Assembly: GCF_015645465.1 (NCBI RefSeq)
Contig: NZ_JADOEL010000003.1
Location: forward strand, 186,001 to 250,000
DNA length: 64,000 nucleotides
Reading direction: 5' to 3'
Source: Herminiimonas contaminans
GTDB taxonomy: Bacteria > Pseudomonadota > Gammaproteobacteria > Burkholderiales > Burkholderiaceae_D
In this document: positions 26,863 through 35,615 of the stretch, one piece after another
How the letters are laid out: every line of letters begins with the position of its first letter
Numbering within the stretch: position 1 is the first letter of the stretch
Program-made: the position numbers and the translations under genes
The notes under the pieces: model-generated
Told to the model about the DNA's origin: nothing
What the model saw: the letters and a program-made list of their open reading frames with translations, nothing else
Database searches by the model: none

Positions 26863-27159
26863 TTAACCTTTACGTGTGGAGATCAGGTCTTTCACCGTAT
26901 CCATCAATCCGTCGGCAACGCGTTCTGCATTGACCTGGAATTGACCACCGGCAATAGCTGCCTTGATCTCATCTACTTTTTTAGCATCAAAAACGCTCGC
27001 GCTGGCGACCTGGCTGGTCAAGGCCTGCACTTGCGACGATAACGTTACATTCGAAGACACCGAGCCGGTATCGGCCTTTTCCGGTGCCTTGCCTGCGCGA
27101 GTCTGCGTAGCTGCTACGCCGACTCCCGCGATTTTCTTGCTTGCGTCATTAATTTTCAC
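26863..27159 (-). CDS. flgM: Anti-sigma-28 factor FlgM
   Basis: A 98-residue, largely disordered protein: M-K-I-N-D at the N-terminus, then an Ala/Thr/Ser-rich segment, then the sigma-binding C-terminal half with V-D-E-I-K-A-A-I-A-G-G-Q-F and a final D-L-I-S-T-R-K-G. The start is the GTG at 27159, preceded by GGGGTGAAG; a longer frame to 27249 would run across the promoter. FlgM holds FliA inactive until the hook is complete and is then secreted. Confidence 0.92.
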   Translation of the reverse strand: MKINDASKKIAGVGVAATQTRAGKAPEKADTGSVSSNVTLSSQVQALTSQVASASVFDAKKVDEIKAAIAGGQFQVNAERVADGLMDTVKDLISTRKG

Positions 27160-27206
27160 GACTTCACCCCGTTTGGTTTGCGGCAAAACGCCTATCTCTG
27201 CTTGGT

Positions 27207-27233
27207 CTATCGGCGTTATCACAGCAAACTTTA
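27207..27233 (-). promoter_or_regulatory. Sigma-28 (FliA) promoter for flgM-flgN
   Basis: On the minus strand TAAAGTTT-N11-GCCGATAG. The -35 is identical to the E. coli consensus and the -10 has one mismatch (final A to G). The start of transcription would be near 27200, about 40 bases before the GTG of flgM. This separates flgM-flgN from flgA, as in enterics, where flgM is partly a late gene. Confidence 0.8.
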
Positions 27234-27279
27234 GTCCTAAATGGGGCAAACGTAAAATATTGTGTACTAATTTATATTG

Positions 27280-27996
27280 TCAGTATGCTAACTCGACGAT
27301 GCCGCCCAGCTTGGCAATCCCGCTGATGACCTGGCCTGCAGCGGTTCTTACCTGAGTCAGTTGACCCTCGTTAGCATTATTCAAAGCGCGTGCTTCGCTG
27401 GATACGCTGAAGCCGTCGCCATTCAAAATGACGCGTACTGCCTGGCCTTGCTGGATCGCCTGCTGGTTGCGCAAGGCATCCTGTCTTAATGGTGCGCCCA
27501 GTGCAATTGTGCTGGCTGCGGTACGACCTATCGCCTGCGAGGCGTCGGTGATTACACCGGATGGCAGATTGGTCAGGTCGCCCTTGACCGTGGCGATATC
27601 GCCCGGGCCGATATTTTGTCCTTGCGCCAGTGGTGCGGCGGCGGCGATGTATTCACCGTGTACACGCACTTGTGCGGATATATAGATAGTCCAGTTGGTC
27701 GGCACATTGCAGCGCACACCTACCGTGGTTTTGCCCCAGGCTTTGCTGGAAGGTGGCAGGAACGCTTCCGGTACCGGACAGACCGGCAATTTCAAACGCG
27801 GATCGATGGCGCCGACCGTCACTTTTACTTCACCCGGCAAGCCCTTGGCTTGCGTCAGCAAAAACTGTTCAGCGGTTTGTTTCAGCAGCGCCAGATCCTG
27901 ACGCGGTTCGGCGACGGCTTGCGCCCACGCCAGCTGAGTAGTCAGCGAGAGTGCGGCGGAGAAAGCGGCGATAGCGATGTGGATAGAGTGTTTCAT
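27280..27996 (-). CDS. flgA: Flagellar P-ring assembly chaperone FlgA
   Basis: A 238-residue periplasmic protein: signal peptide M-K-H-S-I-H ... A-W-A-Q, an N-terminal domain with L-P-V-C-P, a C at V-R-C-N-V, and a C-terminal SAF domain with A-L-G-A-P-L-R and G-Q-A-V-R-V. FlgA is needed for polymerisation of FlgI into the P ring. Start ATG 27996; an in-frame TTG at 28005 is not needed. Divergent from flgB. Confidence 0.92.
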   Translation of the reverse strand: MKHSIHIAIAAFSAALSLTTQLAWAQAVAEPRQDLALLKQTAEQFLLTQAKGLPGEVKVTVGAIDPRLKLPVCPVPEAFLPPSSKAWGKTTVGVRCNVPTNWTIYISAQVRVHGEYIAAAAPLAQGQNIGPGDIATVKGDLTNLPSGVITDASQAIGRTAASTIALGAPLRQDALRNQQAIQQGQAVRVILNGDGFSVSSEARALNNANEGQLTQVRTAAGQVISGIAKLGGIVELAY

Positions 27997-28072
27997 GGCA
28001 GCCAATGAAGTGGTGGTGAGCTAATTGCACGATCATGGTACCGATTCGAGGTTCAGCTAAAGCGGGGAATAG

Positions 28073-28147
28073 CATGGATTTTTGTCTTCTTATCGTTTGA
28101 TCGAAGCATACGGTCGCTCCGTATGATCGACGCTATAGAAATCCATG
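28073..28147. promoter_or_regulatory. Nested inverted repeats between flgA and flgB
   Basis: Outer arms CATGGATTT (28073-28081) and AAATCCATG (28139-28147) enclose an inner pair CATACGG (28107-28113) and CCGTATG (28119-28125). This lies in the 198-base divergent region, where the class 2 flagellar activator would be expected to bind. It does not match the FlhDC consensus well. Confidence 0.35.
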
Positions 28148-28194
28148 ATTAGTGCAGGGTAGCCATTCCTTGAACGCACACTTCGGAGAACGGA

Positions 28195-28614
28195 ATGATG
28201 GGAAAACTTGATGACATGATGCGCTTTCAGGAAACCGCGCTGAGTTTGCGCGGTCAGCGTCAGCAAATACTGGCGTCCAATATAGCGAATGCGGATACGC
28301 CCAACTTCAAGGCGCGTGACGTTGATTTTAACAAGGCCCTGCAAGGTGCGCTAGCACGCAGCAAGACCAGTGCTGCCGCGCCGAGTGAAATGGCCAAGAC
28401 TTCCAGCGCGCATCTGTCTTCCAAGGTCTTGCCGACTTTGGGTGGCGCACCTTTGTTATACGCCAATACGGCACAGGGCAATATCGACGGCAATACCGTG
28501 GATATGGATGTGCAACGCAATCAGTTTACCGATAACGCCTTGCGTTACGAAGTCGGCCTGACCCTGGTCTCTTCGAAGATCAAGGGCATGTTCACCGCTA
28601 TCCAGGGGCAATAA
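28195..28614 (+). CDS. flgB: Flagellar basal-body proximal rod protein FlgB
   Basis: A 139-residue rod protein with the FlgB N-terminus (L-D-D-M-M-R-F-Q-E-T-A-L) and the rod/hook motif A-N-I-A-N-A-D-T-P-N-F-K-A-R-D-V-D-F. The C-terminal helix ends in L-V-S-S-K-I-K-G-M. GGAG at 28185-28188 serves ATG 28195 or 28198. First gene of the flgBCDEFGHIJ operon. Confidence 0.95.
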   Translation: MMGKLDDMMRFQETALSLRGQRQQILASNIANADTPNFKARDVDFNKALQGALARSKTSAAAPSEMAKTSSAHLSSKVLPTLGGAPLLYANTAQGNIDGNTVDMDVQRNQFTDNALRYEVGLTLVSSKIKGMFTAIQGQ

Positions 28615-28616
28615 TC

Positions 28617-29024
28617 ATGTCGCTATTTAATATATTCAATGTCTCCGGTTCGGCGATGAGCGCACAAGCTCAGCGCCTCAACGTCGTCTCCAGCAATATC
28701 GCGAATGCTGAAAGTACCACCAGCGCCGATGGCAAGACCTATCGCGCCAAACAAGTGGAATTTCAGGCGCAGCAAATGAAGGGCGGTGCGACTTCGACTG
28801 GTGTACGTGTCAATCGCGTGGTGGAAGATACGTCGCCACTGAAGATGGTGTTCGATCCCAAGCATCCGAACGCAGATGAAACCGGCCACGTCGCCATGCC
28901 TAACGTGAATGTGGTGGAGGAAATGGTGAATATGATTTCCGCTTCGCGTTCCTACCAAACCAACGTCGAAACCATGAACACGGCCAAGACCATGCTACTC
29001 AAAACACTGACGATCGGTCAGTAA
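28617..29024 (+). CDS. flgC: Flagellar basal-body rod protein FlgC
   Basis: A 135-residue rod protein with S-L-F-N-I-F-N-V-S-G-S-A-M-S-A and S-S-N-I-A-N-A-E-S-T at the N-terminus. The C-terminal [20 protein letters not shown] motif is common to axial proteins. It starts two bases after flgB. Confidence 0.95.
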   Translation: MSLFNIFNVSGSAMSAQAQRLNVVSSNIANAESTTSADGKTYRAKQVEFQAQQMKGGATSTGVRVNRVVEDTSPLKMVFDPKHPNADETGHVAMPNVNVVEEMVNMISASRSYQTNVETMNTAKTMLLKTLTIGQ

Positions 29025-29041
29025 AACAATCAGGATTAATC

Positions 29042-29719
29042 ATGACCACAGTCAATAGCAATGCCACCGTCCTGCCACAGGCTTTACTGGACCAGATGAA
29101 TGGTTCCGGCGCGGCCAAGAAGAGCACTGCAGAAGAAGCGCAGGATCGTTTCCTGACCCTGCTCGTGACCCAGATGAAGAACCAGGATCCTTTGAATCCA
29201 CTGGATAACGCGCAAGTCACCAGTCAGCTGGCACAGTTGTCGACCGTCACCGGTATCGACAAACTGAACGGCACACTGGAATCGATGATGGGCAGCTATC
29301 AGTCGAATCAGGCATTGCAGGCTGCGAACATGATAGGTCACGGTGTATTGGCGCCGGGCTCCGAGATCGGCCTGGCCGAAGGCAAAGGCTTGATGGGCGT
29401 TGAATTTCCGCAGGATGTGGACACCGCGCAAATCCTGGTCAAGGACTCTTCCGGCAACGTCATCCAGACCATCGAACTTGGTCCGCAAAAATCTGGCACC
29501 GTGCCTCTGTTGTGGGACGGTACCAAGGCTGACGGTACCAAGGCAGCGGATGGCACATACAAGTTTGAAGTGACATCCAGCCTGGCTGGCAAGGCCGTCA
29601 CATCGAATCCATTGCAATTCGGCATAGTGACCACGGTTTCCACTTCTGCCAGCGGCATACAGATCAACGTTCCAGGCCTGGGTGGATTGACCCTCGCAGA
29701 CATCCGTCAAATTCTTTAA
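29042..29719 (+). CDS. flgD: Flagellar hook assembly scaffold FlgD
   Basis: A 225-residue hook cap. The N-terminal export and capping segment is F-L-T-L-L-V-T-Q-M-K-N-Q-D-P-L-N-P-L-D-N. The C-terminal part contains the FLG_D tudor-like and Ig-like fold with L-W-D-G-T-K-A-D-G-T and Y-K-F-E-V. It caps the growing hook and is discarded afterwards. Confidence 0.95.
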   Translation: MTTVNSNATVLPQALLDQMNGSGAAKKSTAEEAQDRFLTLLVTQMKNQDPLNPLDNAQVTSQLAQLSTVTGIDKLNGTLESMMGSYQSNQALQAANMIGHGVLAPGSEIGLAEGKGLMGVEFPQDVDTAQILVKDSSGNVIQTIELGPQKSGTVPLLWDGTKADGTKAADGTYKFEVTSSLAGKAVTSNPLQFGIVTTVSTSASGIQINVPGLGGLTLADIRQIL

Positions 29720-29749
29720 TACAGCGGCACATCAACCAGGAGAAAGAGC

Positions 29750-31000
29750 ATGAGTTTCCAACAAGGTTTGAGCGGATTGAATGCCGCAAGCAAAAGTCTC
29801 GAAACCATCGGCAACAACGTTGCCAATGCGAATACAGTCGGTTTCAAACAATCGCAAATGCAGTTTTCGGATATCTACGCCAGCACATTGTCTGGTTCCG
29901 GCGCAGCACAAATCGGTATCGGTACCCAGATCGCGCGCGTCGCGCAACTGTTCAGCCAGGGCAATATCACCGCTTCCAACAATCCGCTGGATATGGCGAT
30001 CAATGGTGACGGTTTCTTCCGCATGAGCAGCGGCGGCACGATTACTTATGCCCGTAACGGCCAGTTCGAATTGACCAAGGAAGGCTATATCGAGAATGCT
30101 GCCGGTGGACGCCTGACTGGTTACATGGCGGATGCGAATGGCGTGGTTGCGATCGGCGCACCGACTGAAATTATCATCAACAAGGCTGACCTCGCGCCTA
30201 AGGCAACCACCAAATACGAACTCAAGCTGACACTGGATTCGCGTAAAGATCCATTGGTCGCGAATAACTTCAATCCGGACGATCCAACTACCTTCAGCGA
30301 TTCGACCTCGGTACCTGTCTATGACAGCCTGGGTAACTCGCACGTGCTGCGTACTTTCTATGTCAAAACAGCGGGTGGTCAATGGAGCGTATTCGCTACC
30401 AATGACGGCGTGCCTATCGGTTACACCCTGCCTACCAGTGCAACCAACCCGCCAGTACCTCTGGGCACGATGCAATTCGGTACCGGTGGTGTATTGACCG
30501 GCACCACACCTTCGCCGCTGGTAGCTGCAATGGCAGTCACGACAGGTGCGGTGACACCTTTCAATATCTCTATCGATCACGCAGGCACCCAGCAGTTTGC
30601 ACAAGCTTTTGGTGTGGCGCGTCAGCTGCCGGATGGTTATAAGGCAGGTACCCTGACTGGTTTTGACGTTGCCAACGACGGTTCTATCGTCGGCCGTTAC
30701 AGCAATGGCCAGGTGAATGTGCTGGGCCAGGTCATCCTGTCGCGTTTTGCCAATCCTAACGGCTTGCAAAACATCGGCGACAACCAATGGGTGGAAACCG
30801 CTGAATCTGGCGTGCCACTGACCAGTACGCCGGGTAGCAGCGGGCTCGGTGCAGTGCAGTCGGCACGTGTCGAGGAATCGAACGTCGACCTGACAGCCGA
30901 GCTGGTCAACATGATCACTGCGCAACGTTACTACCAGGCGAATGCGCAAACCATCAAAACGCAAGATCAGATCATGCAGACACTGGTGAACCTGCGTTAA
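29750..31000 (+). CDS. flgE: Flagellar hook protein FlgE
   Basis: A 416-residue hook subunit: M-S-F-Q-Q-G-L-S-G-L-N-A-A-S-K and N-N-V-A-N-A-N-T-V-G-F-K at the start, and a C-terminal coiled-coil segment with E-L-V-N-M-I-T-A-Q-R-Y-Y-Q-A-N. Length is close to the E. coli hook protein (402), so no large extra domain is present. AGGAGA precedes the ATG. Confidence 0.96.
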   Translation: MSFQQGLSGLNAASKSLETIGNNVANANTVGFKQSQMQFSDIYASTLSGSGAAQIGIGTQIARVAQLFSQGNITASNNPLDMAINGDGFFRMSSGGTITYARNGQFELTKEGYIENAAGGRLTGYMADANGVVAIGAPTEIIINKADLAPKATTKYELKLTLDSRKDPLVANNFNPDDPTTFSDSTSVPVYDSLGNSHVLRTFYVKTAGGQWSVFATNDGVPIGYTLPTSATNPPVPLGTMQFGTGGVLTGTTPSPLVAAMAVTTGAVTPFNISIDHAGTQQFAQAFGVARQLPDGYKAGTLTGFDVANDGSIVGRYSNGQVNVLGQVILSRFANPNGLQNIGDNQWVETAESGVPLTSTPGSSGLGAVQSARVEESNVDLTAELVNMITAQRYYQANAQTIKTQDQIMQTLVNLR

Positions 31001-31067
31001 TGCATGAAGCAAGTCATGACCGCCTGGCTGTTTAGCGACAGCCGGGCGTAGTCACAGGAGGAATGAA

Positions 31068-31808
31068 ATGGATAGGCTGATATACACCGCAATGTCGGGC
31101 GCCAAGCAGATCATGGAGCAGCAATCCACGACTGCACATAATCTGGCGAACGTCTCGACCACGGGTTTTCGTGCCCAGCTCGATACTTTCAGGGCGATAC
31201 CTGTCGTCAGCAATGGTTTGCCGACACGCACCTTCGTGGTTGATTCGACCATAGGTACCGATTTTCGTGCCGGTCCGATCCAGCAAACCGGACGTACACT
31301 GGATCTGGCAGTGCAGGGGCCAGGCTGGCTCGCAGTTGAGCGTGCCGACGGCACCGAAGGCTACACCCGCAGCGGCAGCCTGAAGATCAATGAAAACGGC
31401 GTATTGCAAACCGAAGGTGGTTTGAATGTACTGTCTGACGGTGGCCCGATCACGATTCCGCCCAACGTCAGAATTTCGTTCGCCAAGGATGGCACGATTT
31501 CATCGGTAGATTCCGGCAACGTGCCAGGTGCAACCATAGAAATCGCCCGCCTGAAACTGGTGAATCCTGAAATAGGCAATCTGGAACGCAGCAGTGACGG
31601 CATGTTCGTCACCAAAGACCGCCAGCCAGCTGATGCCGATGCCAACGTAGGCGTGATCAGCGGTGCGGTTGAAGGCAGTAACGTCAACGTGGTAGATGCG
31701 ATGGTGAACATGATCAGCCTCGCACGCCAGTTCGAATTAAACATGAAGTTGCTGAAGGATGCGGATAGTAACGCTGCTAAAGCCGATCAATTCCTCGCTT
31801 TGAGTTAA
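31068..31808 (+). CDS. flgF: Flagellar basal-body rod protein FlgF
   Basis: A 246-residue proximal rod protein starting M-D-R-L-I-Y-T-A-M-S-G-A-K, with H-N-L-A-N-V-S-T-T-G-F-R near residue 26 and the C-terminal V-V-D-A-M-V-N-M-I-S-L-A-R-Q-F. AGGAGG lies seven bases before the start. It sits between flgE and flgG in the standard order. Confidence 0.95.
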   Translation: MDRLIYTAMSGAKQIMEQQSTTAHNLANVSTTGFRAQLDTFRAIPVVSNGLPTRTFVVDSTIGTDFRAGPIQQTGRTLDLAVQGPGWLAVERADGTEGYTRSGSLKINENGVLQTEGGLNVLSDGGPITIPPNVRISFAKDGTISSVDSGNVPGATIEIARLKLVNPEIGNLERSSDGMFVTKDRQPADADANVGVISGAVEGSNVNVVDAMVNMISLARQFELNMKLLKDADSNAAKADQFLALS

Positions 31809-31874
31809 TGCAGGTACAGGCACAATGAAGGTGGCGATATATGCCACGCGTTTGCCGAAATATTGGAGAAAAGA

Positions 31875-32657
31875 ATGATACGTTCACTATTTATTGCTAA
31901 AACAGGTCTGGATGCGCAACAAACGCAGATGGACGTCATTTCCAATAACTTGGCCAACGTCAGCACCAGCGGCTTCAAGCGTTCGCGCGCAGTGTTTGAA
32001 GATCTGCTGTATCAAAACATACGCCAGCCGGGTGCCGCTTCGTCGCAGCAGACGCAACTGCCATCCGGTCTGCAAATTGGTACTGGTGTGCGTCCGGTCG
32101 CAACTGAGCGTATCCACAGCCAGGGCAATCTGCAACTGACCAGCAATAGCAAGGATATGGCTATCCTCGGTGATGGCTTCTTCCAGGTGATGATGCCGGA
32201 CGGTACCACTGCTTACACCCGTGACGGCTCGTTCCAGACCGATAACCAGGGCCAGATGGTGACCTCCAGTGGTTTTCCTATCCAGCCAGCAATTGTGATC
32301 CCGGCCAATGCGACGGCGATCTCGATCAGCCGTGACGGTATCGTCAGCGTGACTGTTCCTGGTACCACCGGCCAAACCGAAGTTGGTTCCTTGCAACTGG
32401 CGACCTTCATCAATCCGGCCGGTCTGGAAAGCAAGGGTGAGAACCTGTATGTGGAAACCACCGCATCGGGCAATCCGACCACCAATAATCCAGGCACCAA
32501 CGGCGCTGGTTACGTCAAACAAAACTATGTTGAAACCTCGAACGTGAACGTGGTCGAAGAGATGGTCAATATGATCCAGACCCAACGCGCTTACGAAATC
32601 AACAGCAAGGCGATTACAACGTCGGATCAAATGCTGCAACGCCTGACACAGTTGTAA
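31875..32657 (+). CDS. flgG: Flagellar distal rod protein FlgG
   Basis: A 260-residue distal rod protein starting [15 protein letters not shown], with [13 protein letters not shown] and the C-terminal [17 protein letters not shown]. The length equals E. coli FlgG (260). ATG 31875 follows GGAG; an in-frame TTG four codons upstream is rejected. Confidence 0.96.
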   Translation: MIRSLFIAKTGLDAQQTQMDVISNNLANVSTSGFKRSRAVFEDLLYQNIRQPGAASSQQTQLPSGLQIGTGVRPVATERIHSQGNLQLTSNSKDMAILGDGFFQVMMPDGTTAYTRDGSFQTDNQGQMVTSSGFPIQPAIVIPANATAISISRDGIVSVTVPGTTGQTEVGSLQLATFINPAGLESKGENLYVETTASGNPTTNNPGTNGAGYVKQNYVETSNVNVVEEMVNMIQTQRAYEINSKAITTSDQMLQRLTQL

Positions 32658-32693
32658 ACAGCAGTGATAAGCCGCAGTGGTAAGAGTAAAGGA

Positions 32694-33383
32694 ATGATGA
32701 TGAAGATGACGATGTCTAAGCTCAAGCTGTCAGCGCTGGTGATGTTTGCCACACTATTGGCAGGTTGCGGTGGCATGCCGGAAACCGTGGTGCAGACACC
32801 ATTGACCGCGCGGCCACAGGCGGCAAGTGCGGTGACGCCACCTATGAATGGCGCGATTTTTCAAACTGCATCGTATCGCCCGATGTTTGAAGACCGTCGC
32901 GCACGCCTGATAGGCGACACCATCACCATTACCATCAACGAGCGTAGCTCGGCGGGTAAACAGGCTGGCAGCTCTGGCAGCAAGACTGGCTCGGTGGTCG
33001 CAGCAGCACCGAATATTTTTGGCATATTCGGAAATACCACGGATAGGTTCAGTGCGAGCGCTTCAAGTGCTTCCAAGTACGAAGACAAGGGTGTGATTAC
33101 TTCGGGTAACAACTTCGTGAGTACGCTGACAGTGACTGTCATCGATGTACTTTCGAACGGCAACCTGGTCGTCGCCGGTGAGAAGCAAGTCGCGCTCGAT
33201 AAAGGTGGTGAGTTCATTCGTTTCTCTGGCGTCGTCGATCCGGCCACAGTTGAGAAGGGCAATATCGTTTCCTCGACCCGCGTCGCAGATGCGCGGATTG
33301 AATATCGTACCAACGCTCGTATAGATGCAGCCGAAGTGATGTCCATGCTGGCGCGTTTCTTCCTGAGCGTCATGCCTCTTTAA
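32694..33383 (+). CDS. flgH: Flagellar L-ring lipoprotein FlgH
   Basis: A 229-residue outer-membrane lipoprotein with lipobox L-L-A-G-C (Cys25 from ATG 32694). The FlgH core shows the segment F-E-D-R-R-A-R-L-I-G-D-T and the C-terminal A-D-A-R-I-E-Y. Three consecutive ATGs start the gene (32694, 32697, 32700), and the AAGGA spacing favours the last. It forms the L ring around the rod in the outer membrane. Confidence 0.95.
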   Translation: MMMKMTMSKLKLSALVMFATLLAGCGGMPETVVQTPLTARPQAASAVTPPMNGAIFQTASYRPMFEDRRARLIGDTITITINERSSAGKQAGSSGSKTGSVVAAAPNIFGIFGNTTDRFSASASSASKYEDKGVITSGNNFVSTLTVTVIDVLSNGNLVVAGEKQVALDKGGEFIRFSGVVDPATVEKGNIVSSTRVADARIEYRTNARIDAAEVMSMLARFFLSVMPL

Positions 33384-33406
33384 TCTTGAGGCTGATAGGA
33401 ATTTCC

Positions 33407-34534
33407 ATGCATACCGTTTCTCTACCATCGTTTAAAAAATCACTGCGCGTCATCGCGTGTTCAGTTTGCCTGTTGCTGCCATTTGCAGCGCATGCAGAGC
33501 GCCTGAAAGACCTGGCTACCGTGCAAGGCGTCCGGCAAAACCAATTGATCGGCTATGGTCTGGTTGTTGGCCTGGACGGCAGCGGCGATCAAACTACACA
33601 AACACCATTCACCATCCAAAGTATCGTTAGCATGATGCAGCAGATGGGTGTCAACCTGCCGCAAGGCGTGAACATGCAATTGAAGAACGTCGCTGCGGTG
33701 ATGGTGACGACTTCGCTGCCTGCCTTTGCGCAACCTGGCCAGACGCTGGACATCACTGTTTCTTCCATGGGTAATGCGAAGAGCTTGCGCGGCGGTACCT
33801 TGTTGATGACACCACTGAAAGGTGCGGATGGACAGATCTACGGTATGGCGCAGGGTAACGTCGTGGTCGGCGGTGCCGGTGCTGCAGCGAATGGCAGCAA
33901 GGCGCAGATCAATCACTTGGGCGTAGGGCGTATCTCGGCTGGTGCAACAGTGGAGCGTGCGGTGCCGAGCAGCCTGGGGCAGGGCGACCAGATTTTCCTC
34001 GAGTTAAAAGACAGTGATTTCTCTACTGCCAGCCGGGTAGTGGATGCCGTCAACAAACGTTTCGGTCCTGATACCGCAGCAGCACAGGATGGCCGCGTGA
34101 TCCGTGTGCGCGCACCGATGAGCAACGATGAGCGCGTGAGCTTCCTCGGTGCATTGGAAAGCATTAGCGTGACGCCAGCTCAAGTCAGCGCCAAGGTGAT
34201 CCTGAATGCACGTACCGGCTCGGTCGTCATGAACCAGGCCGTGACACTGGATACCTGTGCGGTATCGCACGGCAACCTGTCGGTAGTGATTAATACCCAG
34301 CCAGTCATCAGCCAGCCTGCACCGTTCTCCGGTGGTCAGACCGTGGTGGCGCAGCAGTCGCAAATCGAAATCAACAAAGATCCGGGCAAGGTCATCTTGC
34401 TGAAAAATTCCGCTTCATTGGCAGACGTGGTTAAAGCCCTGAACTCGATAGGCGCAACACCGCAAGACTTGCTGGCCATCCTGCAAGCGATGAAAGCGTC
34501 GGGCTCTTTGCGCGCAGAATTGGAAATTATCTAA
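33407..34534 (+). CDS. flgI: Flagellar P-ring protein FlgI
   Basis: A 375-residue periplasmic protein: signal peptide ending A-A-H-A, then the highly conserved E-R-L-K-D-L-A-T-V-Q-G-V-R and the G-L-V-V-G-L-D-G-S-G-D-Q block. It forms the P ring in the peptidoglycan layer with help from FlgA. ATG 33407 sits after ATAGGA; a TTG at 33386 overlaps the flgH end and is not used. Confidence 0.96.
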   Translation: MHTVSLPSFKKSLRVIACSVCLLLPFAAHAERLKDLATVQGVRQNQLIGYGLVVGLDGSGDQTTQTPFTIQSIVSMMQQMGVNLPQGVNMQLKNVAAVMVTTSLPAFAQPGQTLDITVSSMGNAKSLRGGTLLMTPLKGADGQIYGMAQGNVVVGGAGAAANGSKAQINHLGVGRISAGATVERAVPSSLGQGDQIFLELKDSDFSTASRVVDAVNKRFGPDTAAAQDGRVIRVRAPMSNDERVSFLGALESISVTPAQVSAKVILNARTGSVVMNQAVTLDTCAVSHGNLSVVINTQPVISQPAPFSGGQTVVAQQSQIEINKDPGKVILLKNSASLADVVKALNSIGATPQDLLAILQAMKASGSLRAELEII

Positions 34535-34541
34535 GCTGAAT

Positions 34542-35504
34542 ATGATTACGCCTGCAGACAATTCGAATACCGCCCTGGCGATAGATTCCAAAGGACTGGA
34601 ATCGCTCAAGCAATCTGCGCGGCAGAATTCGCCTGACTCGCTGAAGGCGGCGGCCACGCAGTTTGAAGCACTCTTCGTGAATATGATCATGAAGAGCATG
34701 CGTGAAGCAACGCCGCAGGATGGACTGTTCGACAACCAGCAAACCAAGATGTACACCTCCATGCTGGATCAGCAACTGAGTCAGAATATGGCCAGCCGTG
34801 GCATAGGCCTGGCTGACGTGCTGATACGCCAGCTCTCCAGCACGCAGATGGCAACGGCGGTCACGCCGGATGGTGCTGATGCGACGAAAGCAGTATCGGA
34901 CACGAGTGATCTGCGTGCTGAAATCCTGCGCAATATGGCGGAACGTAATGCACTCGCGCACCAGCGTTCGAGTGAAGCCCATGCCATGCAGGCACGTGGC
35001 GGTGTGAATAACACCACCACCGCGGCCAGTGCTGTCAGCAAACCAGCTCACGTACAAGCCTTCCAGGACAAAGTCGCCGCGCATGCGGAAGAGGCCAGCC
35101 GTACCACCGGCATCCCGGCCAAATTCATGTTGGGGCAGGCGGCACTGGAGAGTGGCTGGGGCAAGCGTGTGATACGTACCGCCGATGGTGGCAGCAGCCA
35201 CAACCTGTTTGGCATCAAGGCTGGTGCCAACTGGAAAGGCAAAACAGTAGACGCGGTGACAACTGAATACGTGGACGGTGTTGCGCAGAAGCGGGTCGAG
35301 AAATTCCGCGCCTATGATAGCTATGCGGATTCCTTCCGCGATTACGCGCAACTGATGCGCAACAATCCGCGTTACGAAAAAGTGCTGGCCAATGCCAGTG
35401 ACGTCAAAGGCTTCGCCCAGGGCTTACAGCGCGCCGGGTATGCGACTGACCCGAATTACGCGACCAAACTGACCAACATCATCAATCGCAACTTGTCGGC
35501 CTGA
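34542..35504 (+). CDS. flgJ: Flagellar rod cap / peptidoglycan hydrolase FlgJ
   Basis: A 320-residue two-domain protein. Residues 1-100 form the rod-cap domain (A-A-A-T-Q-F-E-A-L-F-V-N-M-I-M-K). After a Thr/Ala linker, residues 170-320 form a glucosaminidase-type muramidase domain with the catalytic Glu203 in A-A-L-E-S-G-W-G-K and Y-D-S-Y-A-D-S-F-R-D-Y. It assembles the rod and opens the peptidoglycan. The dual-domain form is the beta/gamma-proteobacterial type. Confidence 0.96.
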   Translation: MITPADNSNTALAIDSKGLESLKQSARQNSPDSLKAAATQFEALFVNMIMKSMREATPQDGLFDNQQTKMYTSMLDQQLSQNMASRGIGLADVLIRQLSSTQMATAVTPDGADATKAVSDTSDLRAEILRNMAERNALAHQRSSEAHAMQARGGVNNTTTAASAVSKPAHVQAFQDKVAAHAEEASRTTGIPAKFMLGQAALESGWGKRVIRTADGGSSHNLFGIKAGANWKGKTVDAVTTEYVDGVAQKRVEKFRAYDSYADSFRDYAQLMRNNPRYEKVLANASDVKGFAQGLQRAGYATDPNYATKLTNIINRNLSA

Positions 35505-35559
35505 TTACATTTGTTTGCATGAAACGCAAGATTTGGGGTTAATAGTCTGATCTTCCGGC

Positions 35560-35586
35560 TCAAGTTTTCCATCAACGTGCCGTACA
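35560..35586 (+). promoter_or_regulatory. Sigma-28 promoter for flgK-flgL
   Basis: TCAAGTTT-N11-GCCGTACA: the -35 has one mismatch and the -10 keeps GCCG and the second-last A position. The expected start is near 35593, 23 bases before flgK. The match is weaker than for flgM, but the 111-base gap after flgJ and the late role of FlgK/FlgL support it. Confidence 0.55.
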
Positions 35587-35615
35587 CACCAACATAGAGT
35601 TAGAAAAGCCAAATT

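Noticed and set aside
28021-28194. A classical E. coli FlhDC box between flgA and flgB
   Set aside because: Only isolated fragments such as CGCTAT fit; the paired arrangement and spacing do not.
29732-31012. A 426-codon open frame antisense to flgE
   Set aside because: Same reasons: the + strand encodes an unmistakable hook protein; the antisense product has shadow-like composition.
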